Part shown: positions 40,789 through 50,140 of the stretch, in pieces
How the letters are laid out: each line of letters starts with the position of its first letter
How positions within the stretch are numbered: position 1 is the stretch's first letter
Source of the DNA: an uncultured Clostridia bacterium
Lineage (GTDB): Bacteria; Bacillota; Clostridia; Christensenellales; Borkfalkiaceae
NCBI GenBank assembly: GCA_904502225.1
Contig: CAJGDO010000003.1
Coordinates: 10,393-74,392 of the forward strand
Direction of reading: 5' to 3'
Length of the DNA stretch: 64,000 nucleotides
Position numbers and translations under genes: made by a program
Notes under the pieces: generated by a model
What the model was told of the DNA's origin: nothing
The model's database searches: none
The model's input: only the letters and a program-made list of their open reading frames with translations

Positions 40789-41601
40789 GTGAACAAAAGA
40801 GAAGAGTTAGATTTATTTTTAGAGCGCGCACAAGAATTTATCGATTCCAAATACATTTTAGCAGACATTAAGATTGTAAACTTGCTTAAAGCCATTGCAA
40901 GTTCAGACACCTTGCTTGCACTGTTTAAGAATTGCTTAACCGACTTTGACTATGAAGAGGCACAAAAAAAATACCTTGTTAAAAGTCAATATTTATCTTC
41001 TGATAAAGGCGAATTTGTTTTGCCAGCAAGTTCAAAAGAACTTTTGGCGTTTACCTTTAATCTTTTGGTTGATTTTGACGCTAAAAACATTGAACTTGGC
41101 GGTTTTTTAAGCAGATATTTTTATGTGGACGGCAGTTTTGCATCTGGTTATGATGCGTTTATAAACGCTATGATAAGGCCTTTTGTTTCGGCAATAAAAA
41201 CGCTTATGGAAAGCGTTATTGAAGGCAAACTTCAAGACCCTGTTGAAGCACTTACCGAACAAGAAAATAAGCGTATAAAAGCATTGGAAGAAGAAAAGGC
41301 ACAAAAAGAAAAGGAAAAAGAACTTGCACAAAAAACTTATGGCGATAGCGTTAAGAAGATTAAAGAAATCTTGTTAAAGGATAAGCAAAAAGTAAGGGCA
41401 AAAAAATGGGCAGAAGATAAGCAAGAAGAAATTCTTTTGGTTATCGATATGCTTGGAAATGCTATTACTAGCGAAGATAGAGATGCTATTATTTACGCTT
41501 TTGTTTCGTATAAATTTATGGCAAAAGCAAACGGCTTGATGTTTTTTGGCAGAGCGAAAAAAGTTTTCAAACTATTAAAGGGCGTGCTTGATGCAATTTA
41601 A
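40789..41601 (+). CDS. Hypothetical coiled-coil protein, 270 residues
   Basis: Not recognised. It is all-helical, with no signal or membrane segment. Residues about 155-200 are a strongly charged coiled coil (EEEKAQKEKEKELAQK); the flanking parts are hydrophobic helix bundles. GTG start with GGGGG 12 bases upstream. The end overlaps the start of the NUDIX gene by about 10 bases, so they are co-translated. Confidence 0.72.
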   Translation: MNKREELDLFLERAQEFIDSKYILADIKIVNLLKAIASSDTLLALFKNCLTDFDYEEAQKKYLVKSQYLSSDKGEFVLPASSKELLAFTFNLLVDFDAKNIELGGFLSRYFYVDGSFASGYDAFINAMIRPFVSAIKTLMESVIEGKLQDPVEALTEQENKRIKALEEEKAQKEKEKELAQKTYGDSVKKIKEILLKDKQKVRAKKWAEDKQEEILLVIDMLGNAITSEDRDAIIYAFVSYKFMAKANGLMFFGRAKKVFKLLKGVLDAI

Positions 41602-42112
41602 GGAAAAGACTGTAAGAAAAGAATATTTATATAAAGGCAAAATCTTATCGGTTAGAAAAGACCAAATTTTATTGCCAAACGGCAACCATGCCATAAGGGA
41701 AGTGATTGAGCATAGTGGCGGAAGTGCAATTTATTGCGAAAAAGACGGTAAAATTTTGCTTGTTAAGCAGTTTAGGTATCCATATCAACAAGAATTATAT
41801 GAAATTCCTGCGGGAAAACTTAACGAGGGCGAAACGCCAGAGCAAACGGCAATAAGGGAACTTGAAGAAGAGGGCGGAATAAAAGCCAAACAAGTGGAAA
41901 AACTGTTTGATATTTACCCAACGCCAGCCTATACTGATGAAATTATAAGAATTTTTAAGGCGACCGATTTTGTTGAGGGCAAGATTAACCTTGATGAAGA
42001 TGAGTTTTTGTTAGCAGAGTGGATAGAAAAGGACAAGGCATTAAATATGGTTAATAATGGTGAGATAAAAGATGCAAAAACTATTATTGCCATATTATCG
42101 CAAGTTAAATAA
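41591..42112 (+). CDS. NUDIX hydrolase, ADP-ribose pyrophosphatase type
   Basis: Hydrolase of 173 residues that splits nucleoside diphosphates linked to another moiety. A full NUDIX box, GKLNEGETPEQTAIRELEEE, is near residue 75 with catalytic glutamates in REL.EE, and the preceding FRYPYQQELYEIPAG is characteristic of ADP-ribose pyrophosphatases (YqkG/NudF). Cytosolic, and overlaps the hypothetical gene upstream. An in-frame TTG precedes the ATG by one codon. Confidence 0.92.
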   Translation: MQFKEKTVRKEYLYKGKILSVRKDQILLPNGNHAIREVIEHSGGSAIYCEKDGKILLVKQFRYPYQQELYEIPAGKLNEGETPEQTAIRELEEEGGIKAKQVEKLFDIYPTPAYTDEIIRIFKATDFVEGKINLDEDEFLLAEWIEKDKALNMVNNGEIKDAKTIIAILSQVK

Positions 42113-42152
42113 ACGGGGAAAGGCTGAAATTTAAATAAAGGACTAGAAGAAA

Positions 42153-43976
42153 TTGAGAAGAGAAGACGTAAGAAACGTTGCTATCATAGCACACGTTGAC
42201 CACGGCAAAACCACATTGGTCAACGAAATGCTAAAGCAAGGCGGAATATTTAGAGACAATCAGGACGTTATGGATAGGGTTATGGACTCGGGCGATTTAG
42301 AGCGTGAAAGGGGCATAACCATTTTAGCCAAGAATACTTCTGCATTTTATAACGGCGTTAAAATTAACATTATCGATACGCCAGGTCACGCAGACTTTGG
42401 TGGTGAAGTTGAGCGTGTTTTAAAAATGGTAAACGGCGTTTTAGTTTTGGTTGACGCTTGTGAAGGGCCAATGCCACAAACGAGATTCGTTATGCAAAAG
42501 GCATTGGAATTAAACCATAAACTAATAATCGTTGTAAACAAAATTGATAGACCAGATGCAAGGCTATCCGAAGTTCAAGACGAAATTTTAGAACTTTTAT
42601 TTGACCTAAATGCAAACGATTCGCAAATAGAAAGTCCAATTGTTTTCTGTTCGGGAAGAGCAGGAACTGCAAGCACTGATTGCAACAAGCAGGGCGAAGA
42701 TTTAACGCCACTTTTTGACGCTATCGTAAATCACTTTGAGCCACAAGAAGTGGATATGGATGCACCTTTCCAAATGCTTGTTTCATCAATCGACTATAAC
42801 GAATACGTGGGTAGGATTGGTATAGGCAGAATAGAGCGTGGTAAAGTTGCAGTTAATCAAGAAGTTCAAACTTGCAACTATAATATTCAAGGCAAGGAAA
42901 TGAAAGGTAAACTTGTTAGCATTTATCAAATTGAAGGCTTAAACAGAGTTGCCGTTGAAGATGCAAAAGCAGGCGATATAGTCTGCGTGAGTGGGCTTGA
43001 AAACATTTCAATTGGCGACACTATTTGTTCGCCAGCATTGGTTGAGCCTGTGCCTTTTGTAAAGATAAGCGAGCCAACCGTTGAAATGACGTTTAGTGTA
43101 AACGACAGTCCGTTTGCGGGCAAGGAAGGCAAGTTTGTCACCACAAGACACCTTCGTGATAGGTTATTTAAGGAAATGCTTAAAGACGTTTCGTTAAGGG
43201 TTGAAGAAACCGACTCGGCTGACTCTTATAGAGTTTGTGGAAGGGGCGAAATGCACTTATCAATTTTGATTGAAACAATGCGTAGGTCTGGCTATGAATT
43301 CCAAGTCAGTGCCCCAAAGGTTATGTATAAAGAAGTAGACGGCGTGTTGTTAGAGCCTATGGAAAGGCTTGTTGTTGACGTTCCTGAAGATAAGACAGGC
43401 TCGGTATTTTCAAGCATGGGCGTAAGAAAAGGCGAACTGTTGCAAATGGAAAATATCGGAAGTCGTATAAGGCTTGAATTCAAAGTCCCTGCAAGGGGAT
43501 TGTTTGGGTATAAAAGCCAATTCTTAACTGAAACCCGTGGCGAAGGCGTTTTCAACACCTTATTTTATGGGTATGAAGAATTTAAGGGCGAAATCGAAAG
43601 GCGTTCAACAGGTTCTTTGGTTGCTTTTGAAACGGGCGAAGCAGTCACTTACGGGCTATTTAACGCACAAGGCCGTGGCCAACTCTTTATCGGTGCTGGC
43701 GTCAACGTTTATGAAGGTATGGTTGTTGGCGTTTGCCCAAAGAACGAAGATATAAGCGTCAACGTTTGCAAGAAAAAGCATTTAACCAACACTCGTGCAT
43801 CTGGCTCTGACGATGCTTTAAGACTTGAAACACCAAAGATTATGAGTTTGGAAGAAGCAATGGAGTTTATTAACGACGACGAAATGCTTGAAATAACGCC
43901 TAAAAACGTTAGAATTAGAAAGAGAACGTTGGATACGGAAACAAGGCTAAAAAGAAAGGCAAAAGGCCTAGAATAA
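42153..43976 (+). CDS. typA: Translational GTPase TypA/BipA
   Basis: Ribosome-binding GTPase of 607 residues, the usual length. G1 AHVDHGKTTL (residues 13-22), G3 DTPGHADFG, G4 NKID near residue 126, then EF-G-like domains III and V and the BipA C-terminal domain with NTRASGSDD. Acts in 50S assembly and stress adaptation. Start is TTG at 42153 with AAAGGA upstream; no ATG gives the conserved N-terminus. Confidence 0.96.
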   Translation: MRREDVRNVAIIAHVDHGKTTLVNEMLKQGGIFRDNQDVMDRVMDSGDLERERGITILAKNTSAFYNGVKINIIDTPGHADFGGEVERVLKMVNGVLVLVDACEGPMPQTRFVMQKALELNHKLIIVVNKIDRPDARLSEVQDEILELLFDLNANDSQIESPIVFCSGRAGTASTDCNKQGEDLTPLFDAIVNHFEPQEVDMDAPFQMLVSSIDYNEYVGRIGIGRIERGKVAVNQEVQTCNYNIQGKEMKGKLVSIYQIEGLNRVAVEDAKAGDIVCVSGLENISIGDTICSPALVEPVPFVKISEPTVEMTFSVNDSPFAGKEGKFVTTRHLRDRLFKEMLKDVSLRVEETDSADSYRVCGRGEMHLSILIETMRRSGYEFQVSAPKVMYKEVDGVLLEPMERLVVDVPEDKTGSVFSSMGVRKGELLQMENIGSRIRLEFKVPARGLFGYKSQFLTETRGEGVFNTLFYGYEEFKGEIERRSTGSLVAFETGEAVTYGLFNAQGRGQLFIGAGVNVYEGMVVGVCPKNEDISVNVCKKKHLTNTRASGSDDALRLETPKIMSLEEAMEFINDDEMLEITPKNVRIRKRTLDTETRLKRKAKGLE

Positions 43977-44071
43977 AAGTCTTTTTATGCAAATAATTTT
44001 TACCTTTTTATAAAGACAAAGCGAAAATAATATTATATAATTAATAAAAAAATAATTTAAGGAAGAAGAAA

Positions 44072-45169
44072 ATGGATTACAATTTTGAGAAGATAATTTC
44101 TAAATTTAAGGTTGAAGGCAAACTAATTTCTTGTGAAAGATATGGCGAAGGGCACATTAACGAAACTTACCTTGCAGTAGTTGAAAATAATGGCGAAAAG
44201 GTAAACTATATCGTTCAAAAAATCAACAGCAAACTTTTTACAAACGTTGAAGGGCTTATGAATAACATTAAACTTGTCACAGAGTTTAATAGAGAAAAGA
44301 TTATTAAGGCTGGTGGAAACCCAGATAGAGAAAGTTTATCATTAGTATACACCAACGAAGGAAAGGCATATCACCACTGCAAGTGTTGTGACGGATATTT
44401 CAGAGTTTATAAGTTTATAACCGACGCTATTGCATATCAAGTGGTTGAAAAGCCAGAACACTTCTATCAAAGTGCAGTTGCTTTCGGCAACTTTGCAAAC
44501 CTTTTGGCTGAATTTGATGCAACACAATTATTTGAAGTTTTGCCTAACTTCCACAACACCGAAATCAGATTTGAAAACTTTACAAAGTCATTAAACGCTG
44601 ATAAGGCAGGAAGGGCAAAGGACGTTCAAAAAGAAATTCAATTTGTTTTAGACAGAAAAGAATATTGTGGCAGAATTGTAAATCTTTTAAAGAGTGGCGA
44701 AATGCCAACAAAGGTCACCCACAACGATACAAAGTTAAACAACGTTATGTTGGATAACAAAACAGGCGAACCTGTTGCAGTTATCGACCTTGATACGATT
44801 ATGCCAGGTAGTATTTGTTATGACTTTGGCGATAGCATCCGTTTTGGTTGCAACCCAGCAGCGGAAGATGAAAAAGACTTATCAAAAGTTAATTTTGACA
44901 TTAATTTGTTTGAACAATACGTTAAAGGTTATTGCTCTGCACTTGGCGATAGCATTACAAAAGTTGAAAAAGAAAACCTTGCTTTTGGTGCAATTTTGAT
45001 GACTTATGAATGCGGTATGAGATTCTTAACAGACCATCTTGATGGCGACGTTTATTTCCATATTAAGAGAGAAAACCACAATTTAGATAGGGCAAGAACT
45101 CAATTTAAGTTAATCGAAGATATGGAAAGATTGTATGACCAAATGCTTGAAATAGTAAATAAATACTAA
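44072..45169 (+). CDS. Phosphotransferase, NahK-like (N-acetylhexosamine kinase type)
   Basis: Kinase of 365 residues with the aminoglycoside/choline kinase fold: GEGHINETYL near residue 29, catalytic loop VTHNDTKLNNVML near residue 216, and metal-binding VIDLDTIMPG near residue 236. The order resembles N-acetylhexosamine 1-kinase of bifidobacteria, which salvages GlcNAc and GalNAc from host glycans, but lacto-N-biose genes are not nearby. It could instead act on another sugar or alcohol. AAGGAAGAAG ribosome site. Confidence 0.8.
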   Translation: MDYNFEKIISKFKVEGKLISCERYGEGHINETYLAVVENNGEKVNYIVQKINSKLFTNVEGLMNNIKLVTEFNREKIIKAGGNPDRESLSLVYTNEGKAYHHCKCCDGYFRVYKFITDAIAYQVVEKPEHFYQSAVAFGNFANLLAEFDATQLFEVLPNFHNTEIRFENFTKSLNADKAGRAKDVQKEIQFVLDRKEYCGRIVNLLKSGEMPTKVTHNDTKLNNVMLDNKTGEPVAVIDLDTIMPGSICYDFGDSIRFGCNPAAEDEKDLSKVNFDINLFEQYVKGYCSALGDSITKVEKENLAFGAILMTYECGMRFLTDHLDGDVYFHIKRENHNLDRARTQFKLIEDMERLYDQMLEIVNKY

Positions 45170-45204
45170 TAAAGCATTAAATTTAGAAAACCTGCTTAAA
45201 ACAG

Positions 45205-45233
45205 TTGACAAAGAAAAACTAAATGTATATAAT
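45205..45233 (+). promoter_or_regulatory. Promoter of the ylxM-ffh operon
   Basis: TTGACA (45205) and TATAAT (45228), 17-base spacer. Transcription would start near 45239, at the base of the hairpin described next. Confidence 0.8.
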
Positions 45234-45236
45234 TAC

Positions 45237-45274
45237 AAGGTGTAAAGCGTTTTTGTTTTACACCTTGGTTTTTT
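45237..45274 (+). terminator. Attenuator-like hairpin in the ylxM leader
   Basis: Stem AAGGTGTAAA/TTTACACCTT followed by GGTTTTTT, ending three bases before the ylxM ATG. It lies between promoter and gene, so it can terminate the operon early or cap the 5' end. Confidence 0.7.
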
Positions 45275-45277
45275 ATT

Positions 45278-45583
45278 ATGGAAAAAGATTTAAGATACAT
45301 TGAACTTTTTGAACTTTATCAAGGGCTTTTAACCGAAAGGCAAAGGGAAATTTTTTCTTGCCATTATTGTTTAGACCTATCCTTATCGGAAATTGCAGAG
45401 CCAGACGGAAATACAAGGCAAAGCGTTTATGCAGTGGTTAAAAAGGTTAAAGAGAAACTTGATGAGTACGAAGAAAAGTTGAAGATGAACGAAAAAAACC
45501 AAAAACTCATTTCGCTTGCAAACGACGTTTTGGCGCAAGATAAAGAAATATCACAACAAATTTTAGATATTGTAGGTAGGTAA
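45278..45583 (+). CDS. ylxM: YlxM, SRP-associated DNA-binding-like protein (UPF0122)
   Basis: Protein of 101 residues of the UPF0122/YlxM family with a sigma-70 region-4-like helix-turn-helix (LTERQREIFSCHYCLDLSLS, residues 16-35). YlxM is encoded upstream of ffh in most Firmicutes and can stimulate SRP GTPase activity in streptococci. No Shine-Dalgarno is visible because a terminator hairpin abuts the ATG. The stop overlaps the ffh start in TAATG. Confidence 0.92.
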   Translation: MEKDLRYIELFELYQGLLTERQREIFSCHYCLDLSLSEIAEPDGNTRQSVYAVVKKVKEKLDEYEEKLKMNEKNQKLISLANDVLAQDKEISQQILDIVGR

Positions 45584-46896
45584 TGGCGTTATTTTCAGGG
45601 CTTAGCGAAAAACTTAATCATATATTTAGCAAGTTGACCAAGCACGGCAGGCTAACCGAACTTGAAATAAAAACGGCAATGCGTGAGGTGCGAATTGCAC
45701 TTTTAGAAGCAGACGTAAACATTTCAGTTGTCAAATCTTTTTGTGCAAGGGTAAGCGAGCGTGCAGTTGGGCAAGAAATTCTAAAAAGTTTAAGTCCAAC
45801 TCAACAAGTTATAAAAATAGTTAATGAAGAACTTATAGAACTTATGGGGAGTGCGAACAGCAAACTTGCTGTAAGTAGCAATCCGCCAACAGTTATAATG
45901 ATGGCAGGTCTTCAAGGTGCTGGTAAAACAACGCTTGTTGGAAAACTTGGCTTAATGCTAAAAAAACAAGGCAAAAACCCCCTTTTAGTTGCGTGTGACG
46001 TTTACCGTCCTGCAGCAATCAACCAATTAAAAGTGGTTGGCGAAAAAGCGGGTTGTCAAGTTTTTGAAAAGGGGCAAGGCGACCCTGTTAAGATTGCTGT
46101 TTCCGGTGTTGAATATGCAAAATCTTATGGCTTTGACACGGTTATAATCGACACGGCAGGCCGTTTGCAAATTGATGAACAGTTGATGCAAGAACTTGAA
46201 AAGATTAAAGAAAAGGTTAATCCAAGCGAAATCTTGCTTGTAGTTGACTCGATGACTGGTCAAGTTGCAGTTGAAGTTGCCGATACCTTTAATAAGCGTT
46301 TAGAAGTCAGTGGTTTAGTTTTAACCAAACTTGATGGCGACACAAGGGGTGGTGCCACCCTTTCAATGAAAGCCGTGACGGGTAAGCCAATCAAATTCTG
46401 TTCGGTCGGTGAAAAACTTGGCGATTTAGAGCCGTTTTATCCAGACAGAATGGCAAACCGAATTCTCGGTATGGGAGACGTGCTTTCGCTAATTGAAAAG
46501 GCACAAGATGCCGTCACTGAAGAGCAAGCGAGAAAGATGGAAGAAAAATTTAGGAAAAATTCTTTCACTTTGGATGATTATTTAACCCAGTTTGAAACAA
46601 TGAACAAAATGGGTGGAATAAGAGATATTCTTGCTATGCTACCAGGTATGGGAAGTAAGTTTAAGATTAGAGAAGAGGATATTGATGAAAAGAAAATGGC
46701 TCAAACCAAAGCCATAATTCAATCAATGACAATGTACGAAAGGAACAATCCTCAAATGATTAACTCATCAAGGAAAAATCGAATTGCAAAAGGCAGTGGC
46801 ACAAGTGTTCAAGAAGTGAACAGGGTGCTTAAGCAATTTGAGCAAACCAAGATGATGATGAAACAAATGAAAAATAATAAAATGTTTAAATTTTAA
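45583..46896 (+). CDS. ffh: Signal recognition particle protein Ffh
   Basis: GTPase subunit of SRP, 437 residues, targets nascent membrane proteins with 4.5S RNA and FtsY. N domain, G domain (GLQGAGKTTLVGKL near residue 106, DVYRPAA, DTAGR, TKLDGD) and Met-rich M domain (MPGMGSK, MTMYERNNP) with the RNA-binding segment. Translationally coupled to ylxM. The 4.5S RNA gene is not in this window. Confidence 0.98.
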   Translation: MALFSGLSEKLNHIFSKLTKHGRLTELEIKTAMREVRIALLEADVNISVVKSFCARVSERAVGQEILKSLSPTQQVIKIVNEELIELMGSANSKLAVSSNPPTVIMMAGLQGAGKTTLVGKLGLMLKKQGKNPLLVACDVYRPAAINQLKVVGEKAGCQVFEKGQGDPVKIAVSGVEYAKSYGFDTVIIDTAGRLQIDEQLMQELEKIKEKVNPSEILLVVDSMTGQVAVEVADTFNKRLEVSGLVLTKLDGDTRGGATLSMKAVTGKPIKFCSVGEKLGDLEPFYPDRMANRILGMGDVLSLIEKAQDAVTEEQARKMEEKFRKNSFTLDDYLTQFETMNKMGGIRDILAMLPGMGSKFKIREEDIDEKKMAQTKAIIQSMTMYERNNPQMINSSRKNRIAKGSGTSVQEVNRVLKQFEQTKMMMKQMKNNKMFKF

Positions 46897-46919
46897 TAAA
46901 AATTAAGGAGAAAAGAACA

Positions 46920-47213
46920 ATGGCAGTAAAAATGAGATTAACCAGAATGGGAGACAAAAAATCACCTTTCTACCGTATCGTAATCACAGACAGCAGAAAC
47001 GCAAGAGATGGAGCATATATTGACAAAGTTGGTCACTACAACCCAACCGCTCAACCAGCAGAAATCGTACTTGACGTTGAAAAAGCAAAAGATTGGTTAG
47101 CAAAAGGCGTTCAACCAACCGAAACGGTTAAAAACATTCTCGTAAACAAAGGCGTTATTCCAAAGTCAGACAAACTTTCGCCAGCAAAGACGAAGGTTAG
47201 AAAGTCAAAGTAA
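46920..47213 (+). CDS. rpsP: 30S ribosomal protein S16
   Basis: 97 residues, normal for S16: MAVKMRLTRMGDKKSPFYRI, DSRNARDG, and the VQPTETVKNIL region; the last ~18 residues are a basic extension. Part of the ffh-rpsP-khpA-rimM-trmD order. AAGGAG site. Confidence 0.98.
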   Translation: MAVKMRLTRMGDKKSPFYRIVITDSRNARDGAYIDKVGHYNPTAQPAEIVLDVEKAKDWLAKGVQPTETVKNILVNKGVIPKSDKLSPAKTKVRKSK

Positions 47214-47239
47214 TAATTTCTTTGAATTAAGGAGTTATA

Positions 47240-47485
47240 ATGATTGAACTAATAAAATACGTAGTTAGCCGTTTTGCGGAAAAACAAGACCAAGTTGAAT
47301 ACGACGTGGTTGAAGATGGAAAGAATGTGAACGTGGTAATTACGCTTGATGCGAGCGATATGGGTAAGGTAATAGGTCGCCAGGGCAAGATTGCAAAGGC
47401 ACTTCGTACTTTAGTGCGTGTTGGCTCGTTAAAAGAGAACAAAAAATATAACGTTGAAATCGTAGAACGCGGGGAAAAGGAATAA
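47240..47485 (+). CDS. khpA: KH-domain RNA-binding protein KhpA
   Basis: RNA-binding protein of 81 residues with a single KH domain, GKVIGRQGKIAKAL near residue 48 being the GxxG loop. It partners KhpB in Firmicutes and affects cell division and ribosome-related RNAs. Usual place between rpsP and rimM. A terminator-like stem (47471-47499) overlaps its stop codon. Confidence 0.93.
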   Translation: MIELIKYVVSRFAEKQDQVEYDVVEDGKNVNVVITLDASDMGKVIGRQGKIAKALRTLVRVGSLKENKKYNVEIVERGEKE

Positions 47486-47499
47486 TTTCCCCGTTTTTC
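47471..47499 (+). terminator. Terminator overlapping the khpA stop
   Basis: Stem GGGGAAA/TTTCCCC then GTTTTTC. Weak to moderate; may reduce transcription into rimM-trmD. Confidence 0.65.
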
Positions 47500-47514
47500 T
47501 ATCAAAAAAAGAAG

Positions 47515-48024
47515 ATGGAAAAATTATTCAAAATTGGGCTTATAGTAAAGCCACAGGGCATAAAAGGCGAGTTAAAAGTTCAGCCTTTAACCGACGACAT
47601 AACACGTTTTAACAACTTAAAAGAAGTGCTAATTGACGATAAAAATTACCGTGTGGATAGTGCCAAAATTGGCGGAAACACAGTGTTTTTATCACTTTTT
47701 GGCATCAATGATAGAAATACTGCTGAAACTTTCCGTGGTAAGTTTTTGTGCGTTAAAAGAGAAAACGCTGTTAAACTTGAAGAGGGCAGATACTTTATTT
47801 CAGACATTATTGGATGTAAGGTAATCACTGATGAAAATGAAGTTGTTGGGGAAATAACCGACGTGTTTTCTTCAAGAACGGACGTGTTGACCGTTAAGTG
47901 TGAAAATGGCAAAATTATGCGTTTTCCTTTCTTAAAAGATTTGGTTATAAACGTTGACGTTGAGAATAAGCAATTCGTTGTTTATAAAAAGCGTTTAAGC
48001 GAGGTTTCGTGTTATGAAAATTGA
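47515..48024 (+). CDS. rimM: 16S rRNA processing protein RimM
   Basis: 30S maturation factor of 169 residues that binds S19. N-terminal [16 protein letters not shown] and C-terminal PRC-barrel with [16 protein letters not shown]. Overlaps trmD by 11 bases. Confidence 0.96.
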   Translation: MEKLFKIGLIVKPQGIKGELKVQPLTDDITRFNNLKEVLIDDKNYRVDSAKIGGNTVFLSLFGINDRNTAETFRGKFLCVKRENAVKLEEGRYFISDIIGCKVITDENEVVGEITDVFSSRTDVLTVKCENGKIMRFPFLKDLVINVDVENKQFVVYKKRLSEVSCYEN

Positions 48025-48679
48025 CATTTTGACCTTGTTTCCAGAAATGTTTGCACCACTTAAAACAAGCATTATTGGCAGGGCGGTTGAAAGCGGAAAA
48101 CTTGATATAAACGTTATAGATATAAGAGATTATACCTTGGATAAACACAACAAGTGTGACGACACGCCTTTTGGTGGTGGTGCAGGTATGGTTATGATGG
48201 CTCAACCTATTGCAAGTGCTATCGAAGCCGTTGATAAAGAGCACAAAGCAAGGCGAATTTTTATGTCGCCAAGGGGCAGAACGTTTAACCAAAAAACCGT
48301 TTTAGAGTATGGAAAGGAAGAACATTTGCTCTTATTATGCGGGCATTATGAAGGTGTTGACCAAAGGGTTATCGACCTTTTTATTGATGAAGAATTGTCT
48401 ATTGGCGACTTTGTTTTAACGGGTGGCGAAATTCCTGCAATGGCTGTTGTTGATGCTGTTGCAAGGTATGTTGACGGGGTTATAAATCAAGAATCGCTTT
48501 CACAAGAAAGTTTTGCAAGTGGGCTTTTAGAATACCCACAATATACCCGTCCACAAGAATTTATGGGTTTAAAAGTGCCAGAAGTTTTATTAAGTGGGCA
48601 CCACGCCAACATAGAAAAATGGCGTAAAGAACAGTCGATAGAAATAACCAAAAAAAATCGTCCAGATTTACTTAAATAG
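48014..48679 (+). CDS. trmD: tRNA (guanine37-N1)-methyltransferase TrmD
   Basis: SPOUT methyltransferase of 221 residues making m1G37, which prevents frameshifting. [33 protein letters not shown] and the knot motif [10 protein letters not shown] are present. Overlaps rimM; rbgA follows after 8 bases. Confidence 0.98.
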   Translation: MKIDILTLFPEMFAPLKTSIIGRAVESGKLDINVIDIRDYTLDKHNKCDDTPFGGGAGMVMMAQPIASAIEAVDKEHKARRIFMSPRGRTFNQKTVLEYGKEEHLLLLCGHYEGVDQRVIDLFIDEELSIGDFVLTGGEIPAMAVVDAVARYVDGVINQESLSQESFASGLLEYPQYTRPQEFMGLKVPEVLLSGHHANIEKWRKEQSIEITKKNRPDLLK

Positions 48680-48687
48680 GAGAAATA

Positions 48688-49521
48688 ATGAAGCATTTAC
48701 AGTGGTTTCCAGGTCATATGACGGCAGCGATGCGTATGATGGAAGAAAATTTAAAGGCTGTTGACGGGGTTATGATTGTGCTTGATGCAAGGGCACCAAG
48801 AGCATCTCTAAACTCTAAACTCGACAAACTTTTTATCAACAAAAAAGTGCTTTACGTGCTTAATAAATGCGACCTTGTTGAAGTCTCGGACGTGAAGAGA
48901 ACGATAAGCGAATTCGCTTTAGAAAACAAGGAGATTATTGGGGTCAGTGCCATGGACAAAAAGGCAGTTGACCTGCTTTATAATAAGATTTTTTCTTTAC
49001 TAAAAGATAAACTTGACCGCAATAGAGAAAAGGGCGTTTTTAAGCCAATAAGAATTATGGTTGCGGGCATTCCTAACACGGGCAAATCAACTATAATCAA
49101 CGCTTTATGTGGCGGGAAAAAGGCGATTACGGGCAACAAGGCAGGTGTGACAAAAGGCAAGCAGTGGGTAAGACTTAAAGAACTTGAACTTTTAGATACA
49201 CCGGGCACAATGCCACCTGCTTTTGATAACCAAACGCTTGCAAAACACCTTGCATATATTGGCAGTATGAACGACGCAAATATAGATTTCAACGACCTTG
49301 CGTATGAACTTTTAGCAGAACTAAAAGTTAAGTATCCAAGCCTATTAAAAAGCAAGTATGGCATAGAAGATTTAGACGTTGAAACGTTAGAATTATTTAA
49401 TGCGATTTGTGTTAGACGTGGCTTTTTAAGAAGGGGTGGCGACTTTGATTACGAGCGTTGTGCCACTGCTATTATAGACGATTTTAGAAAGGGTAGAATA
49501 GGTAAAATTATTCTCGATTAA
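48688..49521 (+). CDS. rbgA: Ribosome biogenesis GTPase RbgA (YlqF)
   Basis: Circularly permuted GTPase of 277 residues needed for late 50S assembly. Starts HLQWFPGHMTAAMR; G4 NKCD comes before G1 GIPNTGKST and G3 DTPGT, the permuted order. TAGGAG site. The usual neighbour rnhB follows. Confidence 0.96.
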   Translation: MKHLQWFPGHMTAAMRMMEENLKAVDGVMIVLDARAPRASLNSKLDKLFINKKVLYVLNKCDLVEVSDVKRTISEFALENKEIIGVSAMDKKAVDLLYNKIFSLLKDKLDRNREKGVFKPIRIMVAGIPNTGKSTIINALCGGKKAITGNKAGVTKGKQWVRLKELELLDTPGTMPPAFDNQTLAKHLAYIGSMNDANIDFNDLAYELLAELKVKYPSLLKSKYGIEDLDVETLELFNAICVRRGFLRRGGDFDYERCATAIIDDFRKGRIGKIILD

Positions 49522-49522
49522 A

Positions 49523-50140
49523 ATGGACAAATTATTTTACGAAAGAAAGCATTTAGAAAGTGGAAAAAAATATATAGCAGGCGTTGATGAAGTGGGCAGA
49601 GGTCCACTTGCAGGGCCTGTTGTTTGTGCATCTGTAATAATGCCGTTAGACGATATTATTGAGGGCGTGAACGATAGCAAAAAACTGACTGAAAAGAAAA
49701 GAGAGCAACTTTATCCTATCATCAAAGAAAAGGCTATTTGCTATTCAATTCAAGAAATTTCCGAACAAGAAATTGATGAAATAAATATTCTAAACGCAGT
49801 AAAAAAATGCATGACAAACGCCGTTGAAAGTTTGTCCGTTAAGCCAGATATTACCTTGGTTGACGGCAACGATACGGGGTTAAAAATAAACGCTGAATAT
49901 ATAATTAAGGGCGACTTAAACAGTTATACGATAGGGTGTGCATCAATATTAGCCAAAGTTTATAGGGATAATTTGATGAAAGAATATGCAAAAGAGTATC
50001 CTGAATATTCGTTTGAAGCACATAAGGGGTACGGGACAAAAACGCATATAGAAAAGATTAAGGAGATAGGACCTTGCAAATTGCACAGAAGAACTTTTAT
50101 AAAAAACTTTTGGGTAGAGTCGGAGAAAAGAGAGCAGTAG
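49523..50140 (+). CDS. rnhB: Ribonuclease HII
   Basis: Removes RNA from RNA-DNA hybrids and single ribonucleotides, 205 residues. GVDEVGRGPLAGPVV (catalytic Asp-Glu), the DGND segment near residue 112 and ASILAKVYRD are diagnostic. Starts one base after the rbgA stop. Its last 67 bases are also the start of yraN in another frame. Confidence 0.97.
   Translation: MDKLFYERKHLESGKKYIAGVDEVGRGPLAGPVVCASVIMPLDDIIEGVNDSKKLTEKKREQLYPIIKEKAICYSIQEISEQEIDEINILNAVKKCMTNAVESLSVKPDITLVDGNDTGLKINAEYIIKGDLNSYTIGCASILAKVYRDNLMKEYAKEYPEYSFEAHKGYGTKTHIEKIKEIGPCKLHRRTFIKNFWVESEKREQ

Noticed and set aside
43979..44020. Terminator after typA
   Set aside because: Only a weak, interrupted stem is visible, so I do not list it.
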